NCBI GenBank assembly: GCA_905202055.1
Contig: CAJKQK010000036.1
Span: 1 to 20,501, forward strand
Length of the DNA stretch: 20,501 nt
Source of the DNA: an uncultured Oxalobacter sp.
GTDB taxonomy: Bacteria; Pseudomonadota; Gammaproteobacteria; Burkholderiales; Burkholderiaceae_D
Reading direction: 5' to 3'
A program made the translations under genes and the position numbers. This document shows, piece after piece, positions 7,501 to 15,619 of this stretch (its first letter is position 1; each line of letters begins with the position of its first letter). The notes below the pieces were generated by a model. It worked only from the letters and a program-made list of their open reading frames with translations. It was not told the DNA's origin and made no database searches.

Positions 7501-9871
7501 AGTATCGTTTCTCTCCTGTGGTGTATTCATCGACCAGTGCATCCAGCAAAGCGTTGTCGCCCTGTGTTTGTTCATTACCGATTCCGAAGTCCAGTACTTC
7601 CTGCAGCGCAGCGAATTCATCGGCTCCCATGCCCTTTTCGTTCAGGATGGATCGAGGCAACTGTTTGTTTTTGACCAGATCGCGTGTTATGCCGTCCGGA
7701 CGCAACCCACCTTTTTCCCGGATGTATTCCATCAGGGATTGTCCATACACATCGCGCTCTTTCGGCAATTCGTTTCGACGAAGTTTTTCAAGTTGCGAGT
7801 CGATGTACGGATCAATGTTCCTTCGGGTATTGACAGTGGTCGGGGTGGCATTGGCATTTACCGTCAATCCATATCGGGCAAACCAATCTCGGATTTTTCC
7901 GGCTATTTCATCCGATGACAGTTCTTTTCCTTCTTCTCTCGCACGTTCAACGATATCCTTGTGAACCGGATTGACGAAAGCTCTGGCTGCGATGGTTGCC
8001 TGTGTTCTGGCAGTCTTTTTGTCATACCTGCTTTCAAGCTGTACTGCCATTTCATCTGTCAACTCGGACAATATGTCATTGACTGCGCGGGCATTTTCGC
8101 TTTCTTTCCCAATTTTTTCCAACAGCTCTTCGGTTTCCCGGACCTGTTCTTCCAGCCGCTGCAAATAGGTTTCGCGTTCGTTGGCAGTCATGCCTTTTTC
8201 AGATAACTTGGTATCACGCACGAAATAGGGTGCATGATCTGACGCAGAAAAACCGGACTGATATTCCGGAAACGGAATCGTCAGGTCTGTTCCGGTTGTG
8301 ACCGCTTCATCATAATTGGTCACGCCATAACGTTCGGCCTGTTCTTTCGGATCAAGTCCCTGTTTCTGGAAATAGGTCTGCCATGCTTCCGTATTGACAT
8401 ATGCGTTTTCAAGTGGTGTGCCTTCCGTCTGTGTCCTGACAAGTGTTTCGTATACGTCCTTCGCCCTGCCTCTTACCTTGGATGCTTTCGCACTGTCATT
8501 GAGCGCGGCAATACCTTTTTCTGTCGCCCGTGATGTCCTGATCTGGCTGATTCTTGCCGCACCGGAAAAACCGAGCGACATAGGAAGGGTGGCAATTATG
8601 GTTTCCAGTTCGTTTGCCGGTAACTCAGAAAACCATTCTAGGATGACATCGCCGAAATCCTGATCGTCCTTTTTGTCTGAAATTTTGTCAGACAATGTCT
8701 GTCCGGCCGTTGCCAGCATTTCGGATGGCGTTTCTCTAGCCCAGTTACGGAGAAGAGTTTTGATGAAAGGAGTTCCAGCAACAGCATCCTTGATTAAGCG
8801 AGAGATCGGGCCGAATTCAGTTCCGACTTCAATACCACCATTAACAAAGCCATGTGCTGTTGCCTGCGCGAAGCCCTTGTTTTTCAGCACATCTCCCATG
8901 AAGCTTTCGCCGCCTTCGGACAATCCAGCCCATGTCAATGCGAAAGCCGGATTGCGCGTGATGATCGAACCAAGTACCGCTGGTCCCATATTCCCAAGAG
9001 ACTGCATACCAGACATCCATGCCCGGCTGGCAAACCCATATTCTTTCATTCCATCGCCAGCGATTGCCTCCGTTACTCTTTCGCCGATTCGGTATAACTC
9101 ATCCGCGCCGGATACCTCTGCCAGTTTCTTGCCGGTTTTTTCCGCTTCACGATAACGCGCCGCCTGCTCATCACCATTCAATGGAACAGGGTTATAAAGG
9201 TCTGCCTCGGCATTTGTACCCAGTATCGGCAATGCTCTGGCAATATAAGATGAGACGCTTCCGCCTCCTTTGATGACGCCACCAATTGCACCAGCGGCAA
9301 GATTACGCACCGAGTCCATCGCAAAATCGATCGGGGCGAGTCTGGCCCCCGCCGCCCTGTCTCCGAAATCGCCTGCAATGGTGAAACCGTCAGGATTAGT
9401 GACAAGCGCCTCCAATTCCATAATGTTGTCGAGGTCATCGTGAGCGATCCTGGCATTGTTTGGATTAGACAGAAAATCGGCTGTTTTGGGAGGAAGTTTT
9501 GACAATTTCTGATCCCGTGCCTGTGCTTCGAATAATTGCCGGTAATTTCGTACCATTTCAGGCGGCGCATTGAACTGTCTGGCCAATGCATTGATTCGGG
9601 CCTCATCGTCAGGAACAGCATCAGCCGCCTGTGCCATATTCATTTTGACGATTCGATCCCGCCATTCATTGTGTCGTTTCTGGCTTTCCGCAAATTCTTT
9701 TTGCAGTTGTTCGACAGACCGTTTCGATTTTTCTTCCAGCGATTCTGGCATTGCCGCTTCCGGCACATGGTTTTTTTCTGTTTCATTCCATGCAGCACCG
9801 GCATCAATAGGATTTTTTTCAATGCCGGTATCTTCAAATGTTCGCATTGTTCCAATCACATCGATTTTCAT
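1589..9871 (-). CDS. Giant polyvalent ejection protein (2760 aa), T7 gp16 position
   Basis: Last and largest gene of the virion operon. It overlaps the previous gene by ATGA, with GGGG as SD. By position it replaces T7 gp16, the inner-core protein ejected at infection. The N-terminal part has Gly/Ala-rich, possibly membrane-active stretches (about 185-215 and 290-350). Residues 900-925 carry the motif RQWVQVRTPNFKRWFGDWE, which I know from other phage polyvalent proteins. About 950-1070 is LPD3-like. About 1105-1291 is an ADP-ribosyltransferase-like (ART) domain: VVYHGT at 1117, GYDGAIFDN at 1234, SPNQIKSA at 1268, NPNILYQ at 1285. About 1297-1435 is a second and clearer LPD3-type domain starting VRLTGDELG. 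A zincin-type peptidase has HESAH at 1514-1518. Charged helices span about 1640-1960. From about 2105 to the end the sequence resembles LPD38-type C-termini, with hydrophobic helices near 2590-2615 and the ending SGYDFVRGMVTGR. Domain names are from memory and enzyme activities are inferred. Confidence 0.85.
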   Translation of the reverse strand: MKIDVIGTMRTFEDTGIEKNPIDAGAAWNETEKNHVPEAAMPESLEEKSKRSVEQLQKEFAESQKRHNEWRDRIVKMNMAQAADAVPDDEARINALARQFNAPPEMVRNYRQLFEAQARDQKLSKLPPKTADFLSNPNNARIAHDDLDNIMELEALVTNPDGFTIAGDFGDRAAGARLAPIDFAMDSVRNLAAGAIGGVIKGGGSVSSYIARALPILGTNAEADLYNPVPLNGDEQAARYREAEKTGKKLAEVSGADELYRIGERVTEAIAGDGMKEYGFASRAWMSGMQSLGNMGPAVLGSIITRNPAFALTWAGLSEGGESFMGDVLKNKGFAQATAHGFVNGGIEVGTEFGPISRLIKDAVAGTPFIKTLLRNWARETPSEMLATAGQTLSDKISDKKDDQDFGDVILEWFSELPANELETIIATLPMSLGFSGAARISQIRTSRATEKGIAALNDSAKASKVRGRAKDVYETLVRTQTEGTPLENAYVNTEAWQTYFQKQGLDPKEQAERYGVTNYDEAVTTGTDLTIPFPEYQSGFSASDHAPYFVRDTKLSEKGMTANERETYLQRLEEQVRETEELLEKIGKESENARAVNDILSELTDEMAVQLESRYDKKTARTQATIAARAFVNPVHKDIVERAREEGKELSSDEIAGKIRDWFARYGLTVNANATPTTVNTRRNIDPYIDSQLEKLRRNELPKERDVYGQSLMEYIREKGGLRPDGITRDLVKNKQLPRSILNEKGMGADEFAALQEVLDFGIGNEQTQGDNALLDALVDEYTTGEKRYSNTQINGELLSEAQTLNDLANDLKAAGIDITTDTDNAAVREALSKYYEAQNGENTREEPEASETERYEQRGFTESEEPTAEERAEANRQYDEIIAKYKGTDQWMKAPNGEPTKLTERQWVQVRTPNFKRWFGDWEKAGIRERLEGQEPILIQSEFTEETAKIKKSEAAALLKEPFSVKKNIGEVFVTKNGIRESIGHSRNAAKLDVIPHLREILEQAEYLDTLNDFDGKDIRNHYFATRIEHAGKTKLVFLRVRKSEGRNNQLYVHDVFVEDDIKQKASSETNRRLNNPVRESLRDTDLYKSILQDIYSTDNESVSKVVDENGEPLVVYHGTTADFDTFKQSESRKTKGTGMWFGSSHIAGTYTGRGRSSGSVMPVFLNARNPAIVNAKRSFWSEIGGDISIREYGKKRGTTLAKIFGFRRTQYGDWSDYATTDDIARYAYEHGYDGAIFDNIRDIGPTEDLTTDESYTPTSIYSVASPNQIKSAIGNIGTFTDNPNILYQSSDGKNAHVVRLTGDELGVPIDAPLKEHIAAAKKYHDALREESRTNPVIQKQLGKPVRFSGKGLKKGADKRKWVLFPKLREIIENSTLIETRGAEGRKDKFVKFHWLETPIELNGKSLTVGIMLAEDVNGNLFYNINPDVDTYRADKNSTSVLTQQQSRDVGGIPDTASDVLKQSIGQNGDGVNLFILNEKKQGKVRGATIIHPDRTMRIDLFKYANYSTFVHESAHFMLEVYGDLASDPEASTYITNEYTTIRKYLGAEEGKPITREQHEKFARSFEAYLMEGKAPSPELQSIFSRFKTWLYNIYKTLTALDVKLNRDIREVFDRMLASDEEITIMRESNELQPLFATAEKMGVSQDEFDAYRKIGDSELVKAQDIFRQKAMHAKLREKTKAYQEELEAEKKRVAREYDRDPVVTAFNDLTSDDGFSLNEDELRRVYGKAFMSKLPKRNGKRVYGKDGQVSLEDLAESLDFGSGDALIRAIAQLPSRDQYIEDKARQNIMDREGDVLNSDAVADEAENALHNEYMEERLKKELAILNRLKRAGKAAKLSEKRERIEQRKEAKRIEEDVNAQVEAMEAAARSVIAEKPVKELKPNLYLRAMQKASRLARKALDKTNPDYTAAARQKQAEIMNNLLYREANRVQKEIDRRTLQVKAIVRKPLKDAVRTRDSLFVNRAKYIAAELGLGGNADIIMQRIRTEEQNRQDVEPFRYDIAAPLRELNAATALDVLEDVKANWDQARRGKVMLVDGKRVEIDEAAKAISDKLADFGKTWRSSSRDDSLRNTLLKKIGNIVLDQTRMEAWCDMVDGKHLGEETGPLMKYIFNPVKLAATQTRLAQAEYTKKLSDIFDGFQFTRETIEAPELGYTFGKDTGYGKAELIHAILHTGNMSNLQRLIAGRGWGSIQNGQIDTRRWNAFMSRMISEGRITEQDLDRVQQIWDVFDELKPKSQQAYKEVFGRYFDEITATPFFEFGKRYNGGYIPAIYDNRESKAGEKQLDPTRDLINEMGAALPKLAAGWGNSRVEGDHGPLLLDLSALRTHINRQILFSYMAPVNRDVSSLLNKQNVRGALRDYDPDFYGKVIKPWLSRAITQNLEATGKKPTPYDRVVRALRTRAGVSIMFGNIVNAVEQVFDMTAAYSKVESRYLTDAFKTIVSDRAGTVQSVMEASPYMRGRMSAEIMAANGLIEQALRPSKLKKLDRWLIDNAYFLQASVDNFCGPLTWTAAYNQATEGGLSHSDAVAQADSAVRQIFGANAAEDISNFEGGAPLKRMFTQFTGYFVQRANLVAGEGRKILRSDIANKKAAAAIMFLQTVLLPAWIGAALRKVAAGSDDDETFASWLMDVFGWGTLNYGMSMGGWGGQAFNVATDYHRGKSFSSGRVFYPPAIKLIEDFFKAFKIVPDALNGDLDVQKFLKYMADFERVIPGLPVVPSRPLASARYALDVASDKVEPTSGYDFVRGMVTGRASADSK

Positions 9872-11904
9872 AATGCCCCTTTCGATCTCAATACAGCCAA
9901 TATCTTTTCATCTTCTGTCCCGCTGATCCCGGCCGCATCCGCCACCATGAGAATCTGCATCCTTTCCGGCGTGGACAGTGAATCGACAAATTGTTCTGGT
10001 GTTGCCTTGAATCGCCTGATATTCGTGTTCCATAACCCGAAGAAAGCAGGCACCACTATTTCACCCACGGCGTTTTTCAGCATGTCGAGCCGTTCCTTGT
10101 CATTCGGATAACGCTTGTATTCTGCATGGAATGATTCCAGTGACTTGATCATGTAGTCGTTTAACTGGGCACGTGTTTCAATGTCTTTCTTCTTGGTCGC
10201 ATTGAGATTTATACCGCTTTGCAGCAGCACTGTTCGCATATCGAACGTCAACTTTTCCAGTACGTTTTTACCCTGTTCGGTTTTCCCGATAGCTTGCTTG
10301 CGTGCCAGCCGGTTGATATCCGACTTCGCCAATTTCCCACGAAGAGTACGCAAGTCTGTCTGTTGCAATTTGTCTGGATTGCTCTCAAGCTCTGCGAGTA
10401 GTTCAAAATCGTACTGTGTATTTTTCCGGATATAGCCGACAGCTGACCGATAGTTTTTATGGTCCAACTGGTAAAGTAAGCCGGACTGTTCGATTTCTGT
10501 CATGGTCTTGCCTTCATCGGCCATGTCATAAACCGTCATGAGTGTTTCTTCCTGATTGGCCTTGTCCTGTTCTACAAAAATCCGGTGACGATGGGAGTAG
10601 GAATCAATGGCTGCCTGATACGCCTGTTTGTTGTTTCCGAACGCCTCTTTCGCTTTCTCGGCAAATTCGGCAACCGACATCATCTTGACTGGCGCATTCC
10701 GCTGTTTCTGGTAAGCGGCAATATTCTTGCTGACATAATCCTGCGTTTCTTTCGGTGCATGGGACAACCAGTCATCACCATATTGCCTAATCAGTTTATC
10801 CACGGTACCCGGTCCAGCGTTATAGGCTCCCCACATCCTGCCCAGATCACCACCATAGCGTTTCAGCATTTTGTCGAGATATTCCTGACCGACACGGGCC
10901 AGTTCTTCCGGCGAAGCATCTTTGGCAGGAGTAATGCCGAATCCTGGATTTTTGGCCGTCTCTGGCATGACCTGATATTCACCCAGCGCACCCCTGTCCG
11001 ATTCGATCAGTTTTCCATTCCGACCGTAGCGTTTTCCGTCTGATTCAGATTGAACCGTAATGCCGTAAATGACAGACATATCTCCACCGCCATAATGCGT
11101 GGCTCCGACAGAAAATACCCTGTCTGCATAATCTTCTCCGATCCTGATATTTTCCTGCCGATGAATCCTGTTATTGGCATGAATCAGATCATCTGCTGTC
11201 ATGATCTTGCCGTAGCGTTCCTGATATGCCTGCGCTGTTTTCAAATCGCCTTTTTCGATGGCATCGTCAATAATTCCTTTCACAATGCCTGACACCTTAT
11301 TATTGGCTATGCTGTCGGCCAGCGCTTCATCTGCACCATCTCTCACAGCCTGATATCGTGCGACCCCATGAAAATCATTCAATGCCTGATGCGCCACCTC
11401 TGGATCAGACGCATAATTCACAAACGCCATTTTTCCGTACTGGGCCTCCGTATTTTTCAACGTCGCTTTCTCATAGTCCCTGTGTTCATCTTGAATATAT
11501 TTCGTTGTGCTTCGGTTGAAACTCCTCTGGAATGGCAAAACCATCATGTCGAATTTTTCACGTTTGCTGGCTGACATGCCGGATCGCATACGTCCAAGCT
11601 CATCTTCAATGTTCTGTTTCAATGTGTCACTGACAAATGTCCCGTCCTCATTGCGATATGCGTTGATTCCCTTCCGTTCAGACAGCGCAGCCTGTTGTTT
11701 GTCGAGAAATTGCGCAAAGGCATTGGCATCAGCGGCCGCATCAATTCGTTCATGCTCATCACGGATTTTTTCGAATGCCATCAGCCCTTGTGCGAGAACA
11801 CGCGTGTTGCGTGTCACATCCACCGGTTTCGGCCCACCGTCGAACCGGACGCCGGACCCTGTCGGCATGATTCCGAAATTATCTTTGGTCGGGATGATTG
11901 CCAT
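9868..11904 (-). CDS. Internal virion protein with lytic transglycosylase domain (T7 gp15/gp16-like role)
   Basis: The product is 678 residues. I chose ATG 11904, preceded by GGGGGAA; it overlaps the previous stop as TAATG. A GTG at 11919 would add five residues and lacks as good an SD. The N-terminal part is helical and charged. About residues 280-395 form an SLT-type lytic transglycosylase domain. The probable catalytic Glu is in QSESDG, followed by GALGEYQVMPETA and the conserved AYNAGPGTV. Such enzymes cleave the MurNAc-GlcNAc link of peptidoglycan. In podophages they ride in the inner core and open the cell wall during DNA ejection. The C-terminal 280 residues are helical with no motif I recognise. 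In T7 the transglycosylase lies in gp16; here it is in the gene before the giant protein, so the work of gp15 and gp16 is divided differently. Confidence 0.88.
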   Translation of the reverse strand: MAIIPTKDNFGIMPTGSGVRFDGGPKPVDVTRNTRVLAQGLMAFEKIRDEHERIDAAADANAFAQFLDKQQAALSERKGINAYRNEDGTFVSDTLKQNIEDELGRMRSGMSASKREKFDMMVLPFQRSFNRSTTKYIQDEHRDYEKATLKNTEAQYGKMAFVNYASDPEVAHQALNDFHGVARYQAVRDGADEALADSIANNKVSGIVKGIIDDAIEKGDLKTAQAYQERYGKIMTADDLIHANNRIHRQENIRIGEDYADRVFSVGATHYGGGDMSVIYGITVQSESDGKRYGRNGKLIESDRGALGEYQVMPETAKNPGFGITPAKDASPEELARVGQEYLDKMLKRYGGDLGRMWGAYNAGPGTVDKLIRQYGDDWLSHAPKETQDYVSKNIAAYQKQRNAPVKMMSVAEFAEKAKEAFGNNKQAYQAAIDSYSHRHRIFVEQDKANQEETLMTVYDMADEGKTMTEIEQSGLLYQLDHKNYRSAVGYIRKNTQYDFELLAELESNPDKLQQTDLRTLRGKLAKSDINRLARKQAIGKTEQGKNVLEKLTFDMRTVLLQSGINLNATKKKDIETRAQLNDYMIKSLESFHAEYKRYPNDKERLDMLKNAVGEIVVPAFFGLWNTNIRRFKATPEQFVDSLSTPERMQILMVADAAGISGTEDEKILAVLRSKGAL

Positions 11905-12524
11905 TATCCATTCCCCCACAAACTACCCATTTTTGACTTGAATGCATTGTTCAATGCGGTTGATTGCCATGAACTCTTTGTCGCCGTTCCAAGAAGCGTG
12001 CCTCTTGAATTCGAGTTGAACATCCCGCTGAACTTGTCCGTCAAATCGGAAAGCCCCTCCTGCGCCCCCTTGCTTATCAGAAAGCCGCCAACCGCCGTTG
12101 ACAGTGCCGCCCCCCAAGGGCTTTGCCGCTGGCTATTCAGGATATTGGCGTTGTTTTCAAAGTTCGTTGCCTGCAAGCGGTAATCCCATGCCTTGGTCAG
12201 CGCATTGGCCGCCGCCTGATTCTTGTCCACTTCGCCGAAGTAATCCGTTTCGTTCAGGACATTCTGTACACTGCGGCTTTTCAGGTCGATTCCGTTTGCT
12301 GCATAGCCTGTCTTCTGCGCGCCTTTCAGTTTTGCGGTTTGCGTCATGATCTGCTGTTGCTGTTTTTCTCCCTGCCGCAACGCTGATTCCGCGTCCATGT
12401 TCGCCAGCCGTGCATTGATCCGGTTCATTGACGCCTGATATTTCAGGTAAGCATTTTGCGTTTTTTGCTGGTTATAACTGCCCAGCGCATTCAACCCGAT
12501 ACCGGCCAAAGCCCATAAACTCAT
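11904..12524 (-). CDS. T7 gp14-like internal core / ejection protein
   Basis: A 206-residue protein with the typical layout of gp14-type core proteins: a short hydrophobic N-terminus (LWALAGIGLNALGSY), a Gln-rich amphipathic helix (about 18-75), the block GYAANGID, a helix with AWDYRLQATNFENNA, then a Gly/Ala hydrophobic segment (PWGAALSTAVGGFLI) and a Ser-rich tail. In T7, gp14 inserts in the outer membrane and starts the ejection channel, and the same role is inferred here. AGGAGGGTGAG just before the ATG is a strong SD and lies inside the last codons of the nozzle gene. The stop overlaps the next ATG by one base, so translation is probably coupled. The segment RGTLLG (around residue 170) recalls the C-terminal tail of the two small portal-proximal proteins, possibly by chance. 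Confidence 0.75.
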   Translation of the reverse strand: MSLWALAGIGLNALGSYNQQKTQNAYLKYQASMNRINARLANMDAESALRQGEKQQQQIMTQTAKLKGAQKTGYAANGIDLKSRSVQNVLNETDYFGEVDKNQAAANALTKAWDYRLQATNFENNANILNSQRQSPWGAALSTAVGGFLISKGAQEGLSDLTDKFSGMFNSNSRGTLLGTATKSSWQSTALNNAFKSKMGSLWGNG

Positions 12525-12525
12525 C

Positions 12526-14574
12526 TCACCCTCCTATGGATACTTCAGTCGTGATGGAGACAATCGTCAACGGTAACGGATCGTCCTGCACGACCGTCAA
12601 TTGCCCGCCGTCTGTCCAGTGCCCGTCAATTACAACAGGCACTTCCTCACTTCTCATCTCTGGCGGAGACCCCGGCTGTTCATCCCTGCGCTGCTTATAC
12701 TCCCGCAAATGATCCTCATCGAATCCCGCGAAAATCCCTGAACTGCGATAAACGCGCAATGAACACTTGTTGATGTTTTTCGGACGGGCGGACCCATAAC
12801 CTGAATCGATTTGATCCAGTAATGGAAGGGTTTGAAAAACGGAATGGATTGGTAACCCGACCACGACTTTTCTGACAGGTGTCTCAAGCACAATGCTGCC
12901 ATCCCTCACGATCTCCTGCGGGAAAACCGCTCCGTCTCCCAAAATCGACACGGTTTTTCCTTCGAGATGATCCAGTCCTGAAATAGTCGCTACCGGTTCG
13001 TCGAATTCCCCTGTCAACCCGGAATCGACAAAGAACGCATTCGGCAGGTCATCGAACAGCATGTCATTCATGCATTCGATGTACTGTTTCTTTTCTCCGT
13101 TGATTTCCCGTTCGACGATGACGTAAAGACGATCATCATTGTTTTCCGTGACAACACAACAGGATTTGAATTGCCCGTCCGTCTCGTGAACATGCCAGCC
13201 GCCGATGTTTTCTTCCGGAATATAGGTGAATCCCAGCAATTCGCCGCTATCCATGACGAACCATGCGACCGGGTATGGTGACGCGGAAAAAGCCATATCG
13301 ACGATCTTCTTGCCGTCGAAAAGATGAGGCGCCCGCAAGGACAGATCGCCCGTGATGAACCCGTTTGCCGTGTAGTTGTATCCCAGTTCGCGAACGTGAT
13401 TACCGCGTGCCGCCACATACAGCATGATATTGTTGACAATGGCCGGTTGGACATCGCTGGCACCAACATACGCCTGCGGTTTGACCATGATGTTTTTCTG
13501 GGAAATCGCAGACGATGAATTAGACGTGCAGATCATTTCGGCAGACGATGTGAGCAACACCAGCGACGACAGCGGAACCAGATGCAGGATCGTATTGGCG
13601 TCCCGTGTCGCCACCCGGATTTCGATGGCGTCATCGTCTGCGGTCACGATCGGCATGGACATGTTGGATTCCGTACCGGTCTTGGTCATCCATAACGTTT
13701 GTGGCGAATTGGCGGTTCTTGCGAAGCAACGGCGCTGCTCAAAATACGTGACCGTACCCGGATAATTCCCCTCGCCGGCAAACGTGACATCGTATTCAGG
13801 CGGGACCTTTGACGTGTTGGCTGTAATCAGATCGTCTTTCAGCGACAGATCTTTTGTTGCCCCGATATATCCGTAAACCCCGGATGATTTCTTGTACACC
13901 TTATACTTGGCGGCCCCACTGACCGCCTGCCACGAAATCGTATTGAATGCACCGGTATTGTACAGATTGCCCTGCACTGAAACAGGCGATGACGCAACAC
14001 TTTCTTCTCCGTTGCCGTTGACAGCCGTGACGACATAGGTATAGGTGTAGTTGGTATCGGTTGACGATTTGCTGACAGAAACACCGTTCGGTGCGGCAAT
14101 GGGCGCAGAGAAATTGATTGGCGTAAATCGCCAGTCCAGCGCGGCATAGCGCCGCAATTCCATCGGCGGGTAATTGGGATGCACCAGCGTCAAAATATCG
14201 CCAGACTGGACATATTTGACTGAAAACAGAGCGTTCTGCGCATACGAATTGGCGACTTCATAGGGAGTACCATCATCTTTCACCAATACGGCCCCGTCAG
14301 TATGGAAACGGAAATAACCAGCTCCCATTTCGACGACCATTGTTTGCGTTGTCGAGAAAGTGAACCGGAGCAATCGGGTCTTTTGGGCGGAATCCCTGAC
14401 TTCAGAAACGAACCGAAACCCCGGGCGGTTTCTGGCCGGGCCGTGCGGCAACGCCAGAAAATTGCGCAGCTTCGCTACTCCCGACTGGAATTTTTCATCA
14501 TCAAGACGCCCGAAAAATTCAGGGGTGACCTCGCCTCCCGAAAACGAACCGCGAAATTGACGAATCGTTGCCAT
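12526..14574 (-). CDS. Tail tubular protein B-like nozzle protein with FN3-like insert
   Basis: A 682-residue protein following the tail tubular A-like gene by 2 bases, the gp11-gp12 order of T7. The N-terminus (FRGSFSGGEVTPEFFGRLD, then GVAKLRNFLALPHGPARNRPGFRFV) is characteristic of podophage nozzle proteins. The motifs for the beta-propeller part follow, for example LLRFTFST and YFRFHTDG. About residues 160-250 look like fibronectin type III material (TYVVTAVNGNGEES, then ISWQAVSGAAKYKVYKK), which is not in T7 gp12 as I know it. The rest is beta-rich with MWVT-like repeats. Its role would be closing the end of the tail tube and anchoring receptor-binding parts. No tail fibre or spike gene is present in the window, so the FN3-like part could also help in surface contact; this is inference. 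The last codons hold the SD of the next gene. Confidence 0.8.
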   Translation of the reverse strand: MATIRQFRGSFSGGEVTPEFFGRLDDEKFQSGVAKLRNFLALPHGPARNRPGFRFVSEVRDSAQKTRLLRFTFSTTQTMVVEMGAGYFRFHTDGAVLVKDDGTPYEVANSYAQNALFSVKYVQSGDILTLVHPNYPPMELRRYAALDWRFTPINFSAPIAAPNGVSVSKSSTDTNYTYTYVVTAVNGNGEESVASSPVSVQGNLYNTGAFNTISWQAVSGAAKYKVYKKSSGVYGYIGATKDLSLKDDLITANTSKVPPEYDVTFAGEGNYPGTVTYFEQRRCFARTANSPQTLWMTKTGTESNMSMPIVTADDDAIEIRVATRDANTILHLVPLSSLVLLTSSAEMICTSNSSSAISQKNIMVKPQAYVGASDVQPAIVNNIMLYVAARGNHVRELGYNYTANGFITGDLSLRAPHLFDGKKIVDMAFSASPYPVAWFVMDSGELLGFTYIPEENIGGWHVHETDGQFKSCCVVTENNDDRLYVIVEREINGEKKQYIECMNDMLFDDLPNAFFVDSGLTGEFDEPVATISGLDHLEGKTVSILGDGAVFPQEIVRDGSIVLETPVRKVVVGLPIHSVFQTLPLLDQIDSGYGSARPKNINKCSLRVYRSSGIFAGFDEDHLREYKQRRDEQPGSPPEMRSEEVPVVIDGHWTDGGQLTVVQDDPLPLTIVSITTEVSIGG

Positions 14575-14576
14575 GA

Positions 14577-15197
14577 TTAACGCCTCGCAATCCAGTCTGG
14601 AACCGACTCTCTATGCTCACGATGCTGCATCGCGTCCAGACTGATCGCCTTGTCGATCCAATAAGCGAACATCTTTTCGCAATTGACAGTCATTTGAGCG
14701 CCGGAATCTCCCTTGATGAGTGGCCCTGCCAGCATCCCGGCCAGTTTCCACGACAGCGCCATAACGAAATTCGCCGGGAAAAGATATTCGTCTATATCCG
14801 CGATGTAACGAATACAGGCATTGTCGAGATTGGTATAAATGCATCGTTGCCCACCAGCATTCAGCCCGATCTCGTAGTCGTAATGGCATTTGGCGAATTC
14901 GGGCGGTCTTTGCGGGAAAGGCTTGTCGTTGAGGTCAATAACGCGGATGCATTTGGCTGGCATGGCATAGCAGAACCGCCAGTTATCCCGACTGTTTGCC
15001 GAGTACTGTACAAGGGTTTCGCGGACTGTGGCGAATCCCCATTCATGAAGTTCCAGCAATGTCGAAACGGCCAGTGGGTAAAATTGTGCACACCGTTCAG
15101 CCTGTACCGATCCTTCCGGGGGATCAAGTGACGTGATGTCCGCCACGTCCCCCAGATTAGCCAATGCCAGATTGCAGATATCCACCGCATTCGCCAT
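14577..15197 (-). CDS. Tail tubular protein A-like head-tail adaptor
   Basis: A 206-residue protein, close to the 196 residues of T7 gp11. It starts MANAVDICNLALANLGDVADI, a usual opening for this family in which an N-terminal helix carries ICNLAL..LG. Further family-like marks are a Cys/aromatic block near residues 36-60 (AQFYPLAVSTLLELHEWGFA), YAMPAKCIRV near 78-87, and a helix near 144-160 (NFVMALSWKLAGMLAGPL). In T7 the gp11 dodecamer binds below the portal and connects it to the nozzle. The SD is GGGGGAG, 9 bases downstream of the previous stop. The gene order capsid, cement, adaptor, nozzle supports the call more firmly than the sequence alone. Confidence 0.8.
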   Translation of the reverse strand: MANAVDICNLALANLGDVADITSLDPPEGSVQAERCAQFYPLAVSTLLELHEWGFATVRETLVQYSANSRDNWRFCYAMPAKCIRVIDLNDKPFPQRPPEFAKCHYDYEIGLNAGGQRCIYTNLDNACIRYIADIDEYLFPANFVMALSWKLAGMLAGPLIKGDSGAQMTVNCEKMFAYWIDKAISLDAMQHREHRESVPDWIARR

Positions 15198-15206
15198 AGC
15201 TCCCCC

Positions 15207-15608
15207 TTATTTGCCGGGATAGATATGGTGCGAAGGGGCGTTATTCAGCACGTAGGCATTAACTGTACCGCCTGCCGTTACAGCAGTGCTGTTTTTCAAG
15301 ACAAGGTACTGTCCACTTGCTTCCGGGATAGTCGGCATGATTCCTGAAAACAGAACCTTTCCTTCATCGGAAGCCGCAAACGGAATGGACATCAGCACAT
15401 CTCCTGCTGTCGCGCCATCGGTTGATGTGCACAGCTGGAGGGTTCCTGCCGCCTTGATTTCCGTGGCGGCGACGACATGCAGTACCGGCGGACGGTTCGC
15501 ACCGGCCCCGATGTTGTATGCCGCCCCCAGATCAATCGCATTGCCGATGACACCGGCTGACACCAGAGACATATTTTCACCGAATGTGGAATATTTGTCG
15601 ATTATCAT
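15207..15608 (-). CDS. Capsid cement protein, Bbp16-like
   Basis: A small beta-rich protein of 133 residues right after the major capsid gene, with SD GGAGTAAAAAC before the ATG. The pattern fits the Bbp16-type cement proteins I know from BPP-1-like phages: an N-terminal peptide naming a start strand (MIIDKYSTFGENM), then VIGNAIDLGAAYNIG, LHVVAATEIKAAGTLQL and TSTDGATAGDVLMS. In BPP-1 this protein is a jelly roll that sits on the capsid surface and locks subunits together. Function here follows from family and position. The downstream gene starts 9 bases after the stop. There is no signal peptide or membrane segment. Confidence 0.75.
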   Translation of the reverse strand: MIIDKYSTFGENMSLVSAGVIGNAIDLGAAYNIGAGANRPPVLHVVAATEIKAAGTLQLCTSTDGATAGDVLMSIPFAASDEGKVLFSGIMPTIPEASGQYLVLKNSTAVTAGGTVNAYVLNNAPSHHIYPGK

Positions 15609-15619
15609 GTTTTTACTCC

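Noticed and set aside
11905..11919. Upstream GTG start for the transglycosylase gene
   Set aside because: ATG 11904 has GGGGGAA at the right distance and couples to the previous stop; the five extra residues have no family-like match.
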